A stretch of DNA of 64,000 bases, taken from NCBI RefSeq assembly GCF_000285515.1, contig NZ_HE610957.1, positions 1,697,147-1,761,146 of the forward strand, given 5' to 3'. Made by a program: the position numbers and the translations under genes. The notes under the pieces are model-generated. The model did no database searches. It was not told the DNA's origin and saw only the letters and a program-made list of their open reading frames with translations. Below are positions 51,659 through 59,995 of this stretch, one piece after another. How positions within the stretch are numbered: the first letter of the stretch is position 1; each line of letters opens with the position of its first letter. This DNA comes from Paenibacillus senegalensis JC66 (lineage in GTDB: Bacteria; Bacillota; Bacilli; Paenibacillales; NBRC-103111).

Positions 51659-53298
51659 TGCGATATGTCTGCAAGCTGGGGCAAAACAAAGCTCAGCTTA
51701 CCGGTCTGATTATATTACTGTTATTTGTTTGTGCAGCTTTATTCGGCCCAACGCTGACCAAGTTCGAGCCGTTTGCTGTAGACGGCGAGCGCTTTGCGCC
51801 GCCATCGTCTGTCCATTGGCTGGGCACGAACGCGCTCGGCCAGGATATATTCAGCATCATGGTTCATGGCGCGCGAACCACGCTCTGGATCGGACTATCC
51901 GTTGCGACACTAAGCACGGCATTAAGCGCCCTACTGGGTCTGGCGGCCGGTTATTCCAAAAGGCTTGATCCTTTGCTGAACGGTTTGGCCAATATGCTGC
52001 TTGTGCTGCCGTCTTTACTGCTGATCCTGATCGTCGCTTCCTTCTCGGGAGGCGGAATCTGGCAGCTGATTCTCACACTCGGACTGCTTACCTGGCCAGG
52101 ATACATGCGCCTGATCCGGGCGTCGGTCCTCTCCCTTCGGGAACGGGAATTTGTCAAAGCGGCCGAACTGTATGGAGGGCATACCCCCTATATCCTGCGC
52201 AAGCATCTGCTGCCCTTTCTTTGGCCACTGCTGCGTACCAAATTCATTATGTCTTTCCAAATGGCCGTCGGCATGGAAGCCGGTCTTGCCTTCCTGGGCA
52301 TCGGCGACCCCCGAGTGCCAAGCTGGGGCAAACTGCTGGAGCAAGCATTCGCCCGCAGTGAAACGTGGATGAGTCATATATGGCAGTGGACGCTTCTGCC
52401 GCCTGTCCTGGCCATTCTGCTCGTTACCGTTGCGCTGGCTTTATTAAGCGATCAGACGGGAAGTGTGAGCGGCTCCTCCCGTTTATTGAGTCCGTTACGG
52501 CTCTTTTCGAGAAAACCGCGCTTCTTAACTAAAAAATCCTCGCCAGTGGAGACTGCGGACCGGCACAATCAGAAGCCCGGGGAAATCAGCATAGAGTCAT
52601 TAACGGTACGTTACCGGGAACTCCCCGTTCTCGAGCAGCTGTCGCTGACTGTTACACCCGGCTCCATTATTGCCATCGTCGGAGAGTCCGGTTCAGGCAA
52701 GACGACACTGGCTCGCGCCCTGTACGGGCTGCTTCCCGAGCATGCCGTTGAGGGCACTATCAGACTGGCGGGCAGAAATGTGTATCCGGCTCGCCATCCC
52801 AACCGGTTGCGGCGCTGGCAGGATGCCGCCTTTATCTTTCAGGATCCGCGAAGCAGCTTTAATCCGCTGCTTACGATCGGCCAGCAATTCATCGAAACGA
52901 TGGATCCATCTGCGGATCACGACAAATGGGAACAGGCGGCAGCCGCCCTGGCAGAAGTTCGTCTGAATCGGGAAGTTCTCCACTGCTTCCCCCATCAGCT
53001 GAGCGGAGGCATGCTGAGCCGAGCCCTGATTGCGCTCGCCTTGATCAACAAACCGACTGTGCTGATCGCTGATGAACCGACCGGTGCGCTCGATCCTATC
53101 GTCAAGCGGGAAATCCTCGAGCTTCTGGTAAGCAAAGTTCGCATGCAGCGAATGACACTGCTGCTAATTACTCATGATCTGCCTGCCGCCCGTCACTATG
53201 CCGATCGGGTGGTCACCATTGACAAGGGGCGCTTAGATGAAGCTTCAGCCCCGGACGAACAGGAGGTAATTCCTGATGCACCCCAGCCCATTGCTTGA
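51658..53298 (+). CDS. Fused permease (DppC type) and ATPase (DppD type)
   Basis: Protein of 546 residues combining two normally separate subunits. Residues about 1-265 form a DppC-type permease: HWLGTNALGQDIFSIMVHGA after the first helix, and EREFVKAAELYGGHTPYILR as EAA loop. After a linker of about 45 residues an ATPase follows: Walker A GESGSGKTTLARALYG, signature QLSGGMLSRALIALAL and Walker [14 protein letters not shown]. The signature has LSR where RQR is usual. The DppD C-terminal ligand-dimer domain is absent. The start overlaps the previous stop (TGATG). Confidence 0.9.
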   Translation: MRYVCKLGQNKAQLTGLIILLLFVCAALFGPTLTKFEPFAVDGERFAPPSSVHWLGTNALGQDIFSIMVHGARTTLWIGLSVATLSTALSALLGLAAGYSKRLDPLLNGLANMLLVLPSLLLILIVASFSGGGIWQLILTLGLLTWPGYMRLIRASVLSLREREFVKAAELYGGHTPYILRKHLLPFLWPLLRTKFIMSFQMAVGMEAGLAFLGIGDPRVPSWGKLLEQAFARSETWMSHIWQWTLLPPVLAILLVTVALALLSDQTGSVSGSSRLLSPLRLFSRKPRFLTKKSSPVETADRHNQKPGEISIESLTVRYRELPVLEQLSLTVTPGSIIAIVGESGSGKTTLARALYGLLPEHAVEGTIRLAGRNVYPARHPNRLRRWQDAAFIFQDPRSSFNPLLTIGQQFIETMDPSADHDKWEQAAAALAEVRLNREVLHCFPHQLSGGMLSRALIALALINKPTVLIADEPTGALDPIVKREILELLVSKVRMQRMTLLLITHDLPAARHYADRVVTIDKGRLDEASAPDEQEVIPDAPQPIA

Positions 53299-54031
53299 AA
53301 TTCGCCAGGTCGCAAAAACATTTACACGTCGGAACACAGGAAGAGGGAAGCGACATAAAAGCTTGATCCATGCGGTTCGCGATGTATCGTTAGAGCTGTA
53401 TGAGCAGGAAATCTTTGCTTTGATTGGCGAAAGCGGCTCAGGCAAATCGACGCTGGCTGAATTCATTGTCCGGCTGCAGCGGCCGGATGAAGGCGAAATC
53501 ATCTACAGTCCGCATATCAGCTGGCAACAAATTCAAATGGTGTTTCAAAACCCGGATCGTTCCATGAATCCTTACTGGACCATTGCCGATATTGTGACGG
53601 AGCCCCTTCGTCTATCCGGCGTCCATAGACAGGAAGCGCTTGACCAGGCTGCCGAACTAATGAAGCAGGTTCATCTGCCTGTTGAATTGCTGGAGCGAAA
53701 AACAGCAGAGTGCTCGGGCGGTCAGAAGCAGCGAATAGCGATCGCTCGAGCGTTGACGATGAACCCCCGGCTGCTGATCGCCGATGAGATTACCTCGGCT
53801 CTGGACCCTTCCACGGAGCAGGAACTGCTGCGATTGCTGCAATCATTAAAGCAAGAACGACAGATGGCGCTCCTGTACATCACTCATCGTTTGGAAACCA
53901 TTAACGGGTTTGCCGACCGGATTGCGGTCATGAAGGACGGCGTCATTGTGGAGAACGGGACGGCATCATCCGTTTTGCAGTCCCCTGAATCGGAATATAC
54001 GCGCCAGCTGCTGGCGGCCTGTTCCTACTAG
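53276..54031 (+). CDS. ABC transporter ATP-binding protein, DppF type
   Basis: ATPase of 251 residues. Walker A GESGSGKSTLAEFI, Q-loop VFQNPDRSMNPYWT, signature ECSGGQKQRIAIARAL and Walker B LLIADEITSALDP. The PDRSMNP segment after the Q-loop is typical of DppF/OppF proteins. The gene overlaps the fusion gene by 23 bases and has AGGAGG before its ATG. Last gene of the Fur-box operon. The Walker B glutamate is present (DEI), so it should be catalytically active. Confidence 0.92.
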   Translation: MHPSPLLEIRQVAKTFTRRNTGRGKRHKSLIHAVRDVSLELYEQEIFALIGESGSGKSTLAEFIVRLQRPDEGEIIYSPHISWQQIQMVFQNPDRSMNPYWTIADIVTEPLRLSGVHRQEALDQAAELMKQVHLPVELLERKTAECSGGQKQRIAIARALTMNPRLLIADEITSALDPSTEQELLRLLQSLKQERQMALLYITHRLETINGFADRIAVMKDGVIVENGTASSVLQSPESEYTRQLLAACSY

Positions 54032-54314
54032 CAAGCCCGGCCCTGCTCAATAAGGATACGCTAGTAGGTCCGATATGTCCGCAAGCTGCAAAGCAAAAGC
54101 GGATGATTTTTTCAGGAAAACTGTATTGGGAAACAGCAGAAAAAAGCCCGCCATCCCTTTCGCCCAGGCTGTTTGAGCCAGTTAAAGCGAAGGGGATAGC
54201 GAGCCATGGAAGTCATGAAAGTCATGGAAGTCATGGAAGTCATGGAAGCCGTTTCTTGTAATACCGTCCGACACTATTTCTGATATTCTCCATTCATTCC
54301 CAATACATCTACTG
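54032..54314. other. Intergenic region with a 9-bp tandem repeat
   Basis: No gene. Five tandem 9-bp units lie at 54206-54250: ATGGAAGTC, ATGAAAGTC, ATGGAAGTC, ATGGAAGTC, ATGGAAGCC. An A-run followed by GCCCGCC at about 54130 could contribute to termination of the operon, but no clear hairpin was found. Confidence 0.6.
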
Positions 54315-55259
54315 CTACATATTCATCATCGGATGCCCGATCAATTCCATCCTCGTCCACCCGTTCTGGCGAAAGTATCGTTCCACTGCCTGGCTGAATG
54401 CCTGCTCTGCATCGCCAGGTTGATAACCTTTGCGAATCATAAAGCCATTTTGACGCAAAATTTTTAATCCGGATACACGAACGGCGGCAAGCTCGCCTTG
54501 CTGCAGCTCCGTTTGGATTACAGCCTTAGGCAGGAAAGACACTCCGAGGCCTGCCACAATCGACTGTTTGATCGTGCTGAAATTCGACATTTGCAAATAT
54601 TGCACCTTGATCGATTTCCTTTCCAATTGCTCCGTAATGTATTGACAAATATATTTGCTCTGGGGAAGCAGCACCTGTGCAGCCTGCAAATCCCGGCTGT
54701 ACAGCATCTTTCTCCGCAGCCATGGATGATTGCCCGGGACAACCAGCACCAGTTCTTCTTCAAACAATACATGCGCCGTACATTCCTGGGCCAACTGCTC
54801 GTCTTCCGGATAGACAGGCAAAAAAGCCATATTGGCTCGTCCATCCAACAGAGCCTGCTGCAGCTCCGAATAACAAGCGGTATGAATCTCGATCAATTGT
54901 TTAGGGAAATGCTGTCTATAGTAGGGAAGGATACCGGAAAAGTAGCATCCTGAAATGTAGTTGCTCACATAAATTTGCAAAATCTTCTCTTGCTTCAGTT
55001 GCAGCTGCCTAACCTGAAGCTCCGCCTTCTCCATCAAGTCGCGAATCTTGCGGGCATAGTTCAGTACGACTTCGCCTTGTTCCGTCACTCGAATAGGCTT
55101 CGCCGACCGATGCAGCAGCTGACACTGAAAATGTTCTTCCAGCTGCTGGATATGGTGGCTGATCGTTGGCTGCGAACAGTATAACCGCCGTGCAGCCTCC
55201 GTATAGGAACCTCTCTCGACAACGGTTAAAAATGTATCCATCAGTTCAAGCCCTCTCAT
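54315..55259 (-). CDS. LysR-family transcriptional regulator
   Basis: Regulator of 314 residues. The N-terminal winged helix-turn-helix reads MDTFLTVVERGSYTEAARRL and CSQPTISHHIQQLEEHFQCQ. A dimerisation helix leads to an inducer-binding domain (VSNYISGCYFSGILPYYRQH; LVLVVPGNHPWLRRK; FSTIKQSIVAGLGVSFLPKA), most like CysL/YwfK-type regulators. It is convergent with the Opp-type operon and has a Fur-like box 50-70 bases upstream, so it may take part in control of that transporter. Confidence 0.9.
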   Translation of the reverse strand: MRGLELMDTFLTVVERGSYTEAARRLYCSQPTISHHIQQLEEHFQCQLLHRSAKPIRVTEQGEVVLNYARKIRDLMEKAELQVRQLQLKQEKILQIYVSNYISGCYFSGILPYYRQHFPKQLIEIHTACYSELQQALLDGRANMAFLPVYPEDEQLAQECTAHVLFEEELVLVVPGNHPWLRRKMLYSRDLQAAQVLLPQSKYICQYITEQLERKSIKVQYLQMSNFSTIKQSIVAGLGVSFLPKAVIQTELQQGELAAVRVSGLKILRQNGFMIRKGYQPGDAEQAFSQAVERYFRQNGWTRMELIGHPMMNM

Positions 55260-55309
55260 TCGCCACCATCCTTCTAGCCTTTCCCTGTTTTAATTCAGAT
55301 TTTAATGAA

Positions 55310-55328
55310 AATAATAATCATTGTCAAT
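55310..55328. promoter_or_regulatory. Fur-like box upstream of the lysR-type gene
   Basis: AATAATAATCATTGTCAAT agrees with the palindromic box seen at 33404 and 47069 at 16 of 19 positions. It lies about 50 bp upstream of the LysR start. Confidence 0.65.
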
Positions 55329-55866
55329 TAATACTCCACATACAGGCCATCTATTGCCATCCACCGTATTGTTGGCCACGATGGTCACATGAGCATCGTA
55401 GCATTGTAAAGCAGGAGTCCTTGTGAATCGAAGTTCCCGCTCTGTTAGGCGTATGTATTGTCGGGCACAGACACCTGGCGCGCTGTCATCACCATCGCGC
55501 CAGTCACATTCAAATTCCCCTCGTTGCGCTCAACCGTTCGGTTCATATACATGCTATACATGCAGTGAACACCGTACCGGGAACTTTCGAGCCACATTGC
55601 CGGCCAGGTTCAACTCAGTTCCCTGCATGTGATCACGATCTCCTCCTTCCTATTCATGCGCCTTGAGATGAAACTGAACGGCAGAGTTCCGCCAAATTTT
55701 CCTTGTTATTCATATACAGCCTTTAGACTAGCGTTCGCCATCTGTTATTTTTGCTTCAACAGTAACATCATAATGGAAAATAAGTAGAATGAACATTGCG
55801 GGAGACAATCCGCGCGTCGAATTCCCCTAATTTCGTAGAGAGATAAACCTGAGCGCTTGAAAAAAA
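55329..55866. other. Intergenic region with minus-strand coding traces
   Basis: No intact gene. On the minus strand, fragments such as MQGTELNLAGNVARK (about 55590-55640) and, in another frame, NLNVTGAMVMTARQVSVPDN ending at a stop near 55450 look like shreds of one gene with frameshifts. An AAGGAGGAG precedes the first fragment. The family was not recognised. Confidence 0.3.
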
Positions 55867-55905
55867 TAAGCCACCTGGCTGCCTTGAAGGCAGCCAAGCG
55901 GCTTA
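55867..55905 (-). terminator. Terminator of the ahpCF operon
   Basis: GGCTGCCT (55877-55884) pairs with AGGCAGCC (55888-55895), and outer TAAGCC/GGCTTA extend the stem. On the minus strand TTATTTTTTT follows directly. It lies 31 bases beyond the ahpF stop. Confidence 0.92.
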
Positions 55906-55935
55906 CTAGCAATGATTATAATAAATGCCGGTTGA

Positions 55936-57465
55936 TTAATTACGAATCAAATAATCAAATGCTCCCAATGAGGCAGTCGCGCCTGACCCCATCGAAATAA
56001 TAATCTGCTTGTACGGACTGTTCGTGCAGTCGCCGGCTGCGAATACTCCCGGAACGTTCGTAGCGCCGCGATTGTCAATCACAATCTCGCCCATTCTCGT
56101 ACGTTCGACCGTATCGCCAAGCCATTCAGTATTCGGCACGAGACCGATCTGTACAAAGACGCCTTCCAGTTCGACATGGTGCTCGCTGCCGCTTTCCCTG
56201 TCGATGTAGGTAATACCGTTCACTTTATCCGTGCCGGTAATTTCCTTCGTTTGGGCGTTTTTGATAACCGTTGTGTTAGGCAGACTGTAGAGGCGATCTT
56301 GCAGCACTGCATCGGCCTTCAGTTCCGATGCAAATTCAATGACGGTGACATGGCTGGCAATGCCCGCCAAATCAATTGCCGCCTCGATGCCGGAATTGCC
56401 GCCGCCGATGACCGCCACCCGTTTGCCGGCATACAGCGGTCCGTCGCAGTGAGGGCAGTAGGCCACGCCCTTGTTCTTGAACTCGGCTTCGCCCGGTACA
56501 CCCACATTGCGCCAGCGCGCGCCTGTAGAGATGATAACCGTCTTGCTTCTCAGCACTGCATCGTTCTCAAGCTCAACCTCGATCCAATCCTTCTTCGCCA
56601 GCGATTTGGCCCGCTGCAGCTTCATGATGTCCACGTTGTATTCCTTAACGTGCTCCTCCAAACTGGCGGCAAGCTTCGGACCTTCCGTATATTTCACACT
56701 GATGAAATTCTCGATGCCAACCGTGTCCATCACCTGGCCACCGAAGCGCTCAGCGACAATACCTGTGCGAAGGCCTTTGCGCGCTGCATATATGGCCGCG
56801 CTGGCGCCAGCAGGACCGCCGCCGACAACGAGGACATCGAATGGCTCCTTGTCGGACAGCTCCGATGCGCTTGGACCGCCGCCGAGCTTCGCAACAATTT
56901 CCTCAATCGACATGCGTCCGCCGCCGAAAAATTCACCGTTCAGAAAGACGGAAGGAACCGCCATGACGTCCCTGCTTTCCGCTTCTTGCTTGAACGCAGC
57001 CCCATCGATCATCGTATGCGAAATGCCCGGATTGAGAACGCTCATCACGTTCAGCGCCTGCACAACGTCTGGGCAGTTATGGCAGCTCAGGCTGACGAAT
57101 GTTTCGAACCGGTACTCTCCGTGAATCGCTTTAATATCGTCGATCACTTGCTGGTCAACCTTAGGTGCTCTGCCGCTCACCTGGAGGAGAGCTAGGACAA
57201 GCGAAGTGAATTCATGTCCGAGCGGGACACCCGCAAACACAATGCCCGTATCTTCTCCCGGGCGGTTGACGCTAAAGCTTGGAGTTCTCTCCAACTCCGC
57301 TTTCTCCACCGAGATTCTGGAGGACATGCCAACGAGTTCATCAAGCAGCGCCAGCATATCCTGGGATACGGAATCCGAGCCTGCGCTGACCTTGATCAGC
57401 ACATCGCCCTCCAGAAGCTGTAAATATTGTTTGAGCTGCTCTTTAATTTCTTTATCTAACGCCAT
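55936..57465 (-). CDS. ahpF: Alkyl hydroperoxide reductase subunit F (NADH-dependent AhpC reductase)
   Basis: Flavoprotein of 509 residues that passes electrons from NADH to AhpC. The N-terminal double thioredoxin-like domain has the redox pair Cys128-His-Asn-Cys131. The C-terminal thioredoxin-reductase-like part has the FAD motif [10 protein letters not shown] (about 215-224), the second redox pair Cys337-Pro-His-Cys340 and a nucleotide motif [10 protein letters not shown] near 353. Length matches the family norm. AhpC lies 11 bases upstream, so both are made from one PerR-box promoter. Confidence 0.97.
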   Translation of the reverse strand: MALDKEIKEQLKQYLQLLEGDVLIKVSAGSDSVSQDMLALLDELVGMSSRISVEKAELERTPSFSVNRPGEDTGIVFAGVPLGHEFTSLVLALLQVSGRAPKVDQQVIDDIKAIHGEYRFETFVSLSCHNCPDVVQALNVMSVLNPGISHTMIDGAAFKQEAESRDVMAVPSVFLNGEFFGGGRMSIEEIVAKLGGGPSASELSDKEPFDVLVVGGGPAGASAAIYAARKGLRTGIVAERFGGQVMDTVGIENFISVKYTEGPKLAASLEEHVKEYNVDIMKLQRAKSLAKKDWIEVELENDAVLRSKTVIISTGARWRNVGVPGEAEFKNKGVAYCPHCDGPLYAGKRVAVIGGGNSGIEAAIDLAGIASHVTVIEFASELKADAVLQDRLYSLPNTTVIKNAQTKEITGTDKVNGITYIDRESGSEHHVELEGVFVQIGLVPNTEWLGDTVERTRMGEIVIDNRGATNVPGVFAAGDCTNSPYKQIIISMGSGATASLGAFDYLIRN

Positions 57466-57476
57466 AGCAATTCTCC

Positions 57477-58040
57477 TTAAATTTTGCCGACAAGATCAAG
57501 GCTCGGCTTCAATGTCTCGCCGCCCTCCTGCCATTTCGCAGGGCAAACTTCGCCCGGATTGTTGCGTACATATTGGGCTGCCTTGATTTTGTTGATGAGC
57601 GTGCTGGCATCGCGGCCGATTCCGCCAGCATTGATCTCTACGGCTTGGATAACACCATCAGGATCGATAATGAACGTTCCGCGGTCAGCCAGTCCTTCTT
57701 CTTCGATCAGCACATCGAAGTTGCGGGAAATGGTATGTGAAGGATCGCCAATCATGGTGTAAGTGATCTTGCCGATTGTCTCGGAGCTGTCATGCCATGC
57801 TTTATGTGTGAAATGAGTATCCGTCGATACGGAGTATACTTCCACGCCAAGCGCCTTCAGAGCTTCATATTGATCTTGCAGATCACCCAGTTCCGTTGGG
57901 CAGACGAACGTAAAGTCCGCCGGATAGAAGCAGACAACACTCCATTTTCCTTTGAAGTCGGCTTCTGTTACATCAATAAAGTCACCATTACGATACGCTT
58001 TGGCCTGAAACGGCAATACTTCTTTTCCTACGAGTGACAT
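57477..58040 (-). CDS. ahpC: Alkyl hydroperoxide reductase subunit C (2-Cys peroxiredoxin)
   Basis: Peroxiredoxin of 187 residues that reduces hydrogen peroxide and organic hydroperoxides. The peroxidatic Cys47 lies in [14 protein letters not shown] and the resolving cysteine in [14 protein letters not shown] near the C-terminus. The GGIGRD loop is present. AGGAGG-like sequence precedes the start. A PerR box lies 36-50 bases upstream. Confidence 0.97.
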   Translation of the reverse strand: MSLVGKEVLPFQAKAYRNGDFIDVTEADFKGKWSVVCFYPADFTFVCPTELGDLQDQYEALKALGVEVYSVSTDTHFTHKAWHDSSETIGKITYTMIGDPSHTISRNFDVLIEEEGLADRGTFIIDPDGVIQAVEINAGGIGRDASTLINKIKAAQYVRNNPGEVCPAKWQEGGETLKPSLDLVGKI

Positions 58041-58075
58041 ATGTGCATTCCTCCTAAATATAGTAAGTCATTTAA

Positions 58076-58090
58076 TTAAAATCATTATAA
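58076..58090. promoter_or_regulatory. PerR box of ahpCF
   Basis: TTAAAATCATTATAA matches the PerR operator TTATAATNATTATAA with one deviation. It is 36 bases upstream of the ahpC start. Confidence 0.75.
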
Positions 58091-58106
58091 ATTAATATTA
58101 ATTATA

Positions 58107-58123
58107 GTGAGAATGATTGTCAA
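58107..58123. promoter_or_regulatory. Second, Fur-like element upstream of ahpC
   Basis: GTGAGAATGATTGTCAA agrees with the Fur core at 14 of 17 positions and lies 16 bases upstream of the PerR box. PerR and Fur sites are related, so it could be a second PerR site. Confidence 0.45.
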
Positions 58124-58163
58124 GTGCCTAGCATAAAGAAGTTGTGAATTTATTGTAAGAAAA

Positions 58164-58385
58164 CGATAGACTTCCTCCATCCGATTCAGCACGCGGGTTT
58201 TGTACGGCTCCAGAATGCTAGACTTGCCTTCGCGCGCTGATAGCGTCACGGTTCATTTGCTTGCAGCCATCCAGCGAATCGCCTTCCGGTCTCGAGCAAG
58301 TTCGTTGGCAATCTAAGGTGCGCTCATGCCTTGTTGTTTCATATGTTTCAGCACGACGAACAGCAGCCTGCCTTTTCCCCAGTAT
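58164..58385 (-). pseudogene. IS21-type transposase (IstA) relic
   Basis: The minus strand encodes an IstA-like N-terminal segment with two in-frame stops. The pieces are GRLLFVVLKHMKQQGMSAP, a TAG, IANELARDRKAIRWMAASK, a TGA, and TVTLSAREGKSSILEPYKTR ending NRMEEVYR. The helix-turn-helix (IANELARDRKAIRW) and SSILEPYK motif are typical of IS21 transposases. Each stop can come from one C-to-T change (CAG to TAG, CGA to TGA). The catalytic part, the IstB gene and the element ends were not found. Confidence 0.7.
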
Positions 58386-58531
58386 TCCTTGCCTCAATGT
58401 CAATAATGCATTCCGCATTAACAAAATGTTAGACTAGAAAGTAAAGACAATCGAAGCGCATTGTCAGACCGACAAATGATGAAAACAAACCCCTCGAATG
58501 AATAATTTGTACTCTGGAGCGTGAAAAATAG

Positions 58532-59239
58532 ATGACCTATGAAGAAGTCATGCGGGCATTGGCTGACATGGGCAGTGAGCAGACGAAAAGCACTTATGTT
58601 CGCCATGGTGCGAAAGAGCCGTTCTTTGGCGTCAAGATCGGGGACATGAAGAAGCTTGTTAAGCATGTAAAAAAGAATCAAGCTCTCGCTCTGCAGCTGT
58701 ATGAATCCGGCAACTACGATGCAATGTACCTGGCGGGTCTTAGCATCAATCCGAAGACAATCACCAAAGAACAGTTGCAGCATTGGGTGGCGGGAGCCAA
58801 TTGGCATGCGCCTGCCGAATATATCGTAGCGAGAGTAGCCGCTGAAAGTCCTTATGCGCATGAACTGGCGGTAGAGTGGCTGGAATCGCCGGAGGAATTG
58901 GTCGCAGTAAGCGGATGGAGCACGTATGCCAATTTTGTATCGGTTGCGCCAGACGAAGCGCTCGATATGGAGGAGATACGAGCATATTTAACAAGAGTGC
59001 GCGACACCATCCACGGTGAACGCAACTGGGTTCGCTACGTTATGAATACTTTCGTTATTTCGGTCGGCGCATATGTCGAGGCATTAACGGAGGAAGCGAA
59101 GGAAGTCGCCGAGACGATCGGCAAAGTGCATGTGGATGTCGGCAATACGGCATGCAATGTGCCGCTTGCAACGGATTATATCGGAAAGATCGAGGCGATG
59201 GGCCGAATCGGCCGCAAGAAAAAGACCTGCATTTGTTAA
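58532..59239 (+). CDS. DNA alkylation repair protein, AlkD-like HEAT-repeat family
   Basis: All-helical protein of 235 residues. Family features are TYVRHGAKEPFFGVKIGDMK at the N-terminus, DAMYLAGLSINPKTITKEQL, ESPEELVAVSGWSTYANFVS and the end MGRIGRKKKTCIC. It is diverged from the AlkD-type protein at 20092. The start at 58532 has only a GGAGCG-like site upstream. It lies alone between an IS21 relic and a region with chemotaxis-protein traces. Predicted to bind or repair alkylated DNA; activity is unproven for this subgroup. Confidence 0.85.
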   Translation: MTYEEVMRALADMGSEQTKSTYVRHGAKEPFFGVKIGDMKKLVKHVKKNQALALQLYESGNYDAMYLAGLSINPKTITKEQLQHWVAGANWHAPAEYIVARVAAESPYAHELAVEWLESPEELVAVSGWSTYANFVSVAPDEALDMEEIRAYLTRVRDTIHGERNWVRYVMNTFVISVGAYVEALTEEAKEVAETIGKVHVDVGNTACNVPLATDYIGKIEAMGRIGRKKKTCIC

Positions 59240-59393
59240 CGCATATCCGATCATAAAAGTCGAATCCCAACGGATTGCGTCGCTCCAATGTCGCCGATAA
59301 ATTCTCGGTGATATGTTATTCACGGCTGCCTCGACTTCATTCAGAGCCTTGGCCTTCACAGCATTCTCTTTGGACGCCATTCGCCCTTGGCCC

Positions 59394-59485
59394 TCAAAAA
59401 ATGTAATTCCCATCCTGATGAATATTGGTAGTCAGTTGAATCAGTTGATCGGCAGAGGATTGTGTCTCAGCCCCAATGCCATCTT
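59394..59485 (-). pseudogene. Possible methyl-accepting chemotaxis protein relic
   Basis: A short minus-strand frame reads DGIGAETQSSADQLIQLTTN, similar to the signalling helix of chemoreceptors, and ends at TGA near 59394. An in-frame stop closes it upstream. Evidence is one short stretch only. The remainder of the 59240-59534 gap holds nothing recognised. Confidence 0.3.
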
Positions 59486-59534
59486 CTCATAATCAGAAGA
59501 AAAGCAAGCTTCATTCTTAATATTGAAAATTATC

Positions 59535-59566
59535 TTGACTTTGACACTAGTGTCATACTTTATCAT
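59535..59566 (+). promoter_or_regulatory. MerR-type promoter with 20-bp spacer and dyad
   Basis: TTGACT (59535-59540) and TATCAT (59561-59566) are separated by 20 bp, longer than the usual 17. The spacer contains the perfect palindrome TGACACTAGTGTCA (59542-59555). This is the classical layout for MerR activators that untwist an over-long spacer. Confidence 0.85.
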
Positions 59567-59599
59567 GTAATCAATAATTAAAGTAAAGGAGTTGGAGCT

Positions 59600-59995
59600 T
59601 TGAAAATAAGTCAAATAGCTAAAATGACCGGGACCAGCCCTCGATCCTTACGGCATTATGAGAAAAAAGGGCTGATAACTGTTTCTCGCCGCGACAATAA
59701 TTATCGCGAGTTCGATGATTCTATTATCGAAACAATTAATACGATCCAACTATATCTTAATTTAGGTCTAACCACCGACCAGATTAAAGATATTCTGTAT
59801 TGTCCTGAGAATCTAATGTACGAAAAGAAAGAGAAAGAGTATTGTGAAGCATTGCTGCAAATATATGAAACCAAGCTGAATGAAGTAGTTCGGCAAAAAA
59901 AAGCATTGGATGAGGCACAAGTACGTTTGGAAAAACAAATAAACTTAATGAAAGAAAACCGGAATTATGTACCCATGGAGGAAGATGAACAATGA
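59600..59995 (+). CDS. MerR-family transcriptional regulator
   Basis: Regulator of 131 residues: N-terminal winged helix ISQIAKMTGTSPRSLRHYEK, a long coiled-coil dimerisation helix (about 78-117), and cysteines in DILYCPENLMYEKKEKEYCE (about positions 68 and 82) that could sense an electrophile or redox signal. It resembles AdhR/NmlR-type MerR proteins (family knowledge). AAGGAG lies upstream of the TTG at 59600. The NmrA-like reductase gene overlaps its end by four bases, so the regulator probably activates its own operon. Confidence 0.88.
   Translation: MKISQIAKMTGTSPRSLRHYEKKGLITVSRRDNNYREFDDSIIETINTIQLYLNLGLTTDQIKDILYCPENLMYEKKEKEYCEALLQIYETKLNEVVRQKKALDEAQVRLEKQINLMKENRNYVPMEEDEQ

Noticed and set aside
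56176..57195. Long plus-strand open frame
   Set aside because: It is antisense to ahpF, whose identity is certain.
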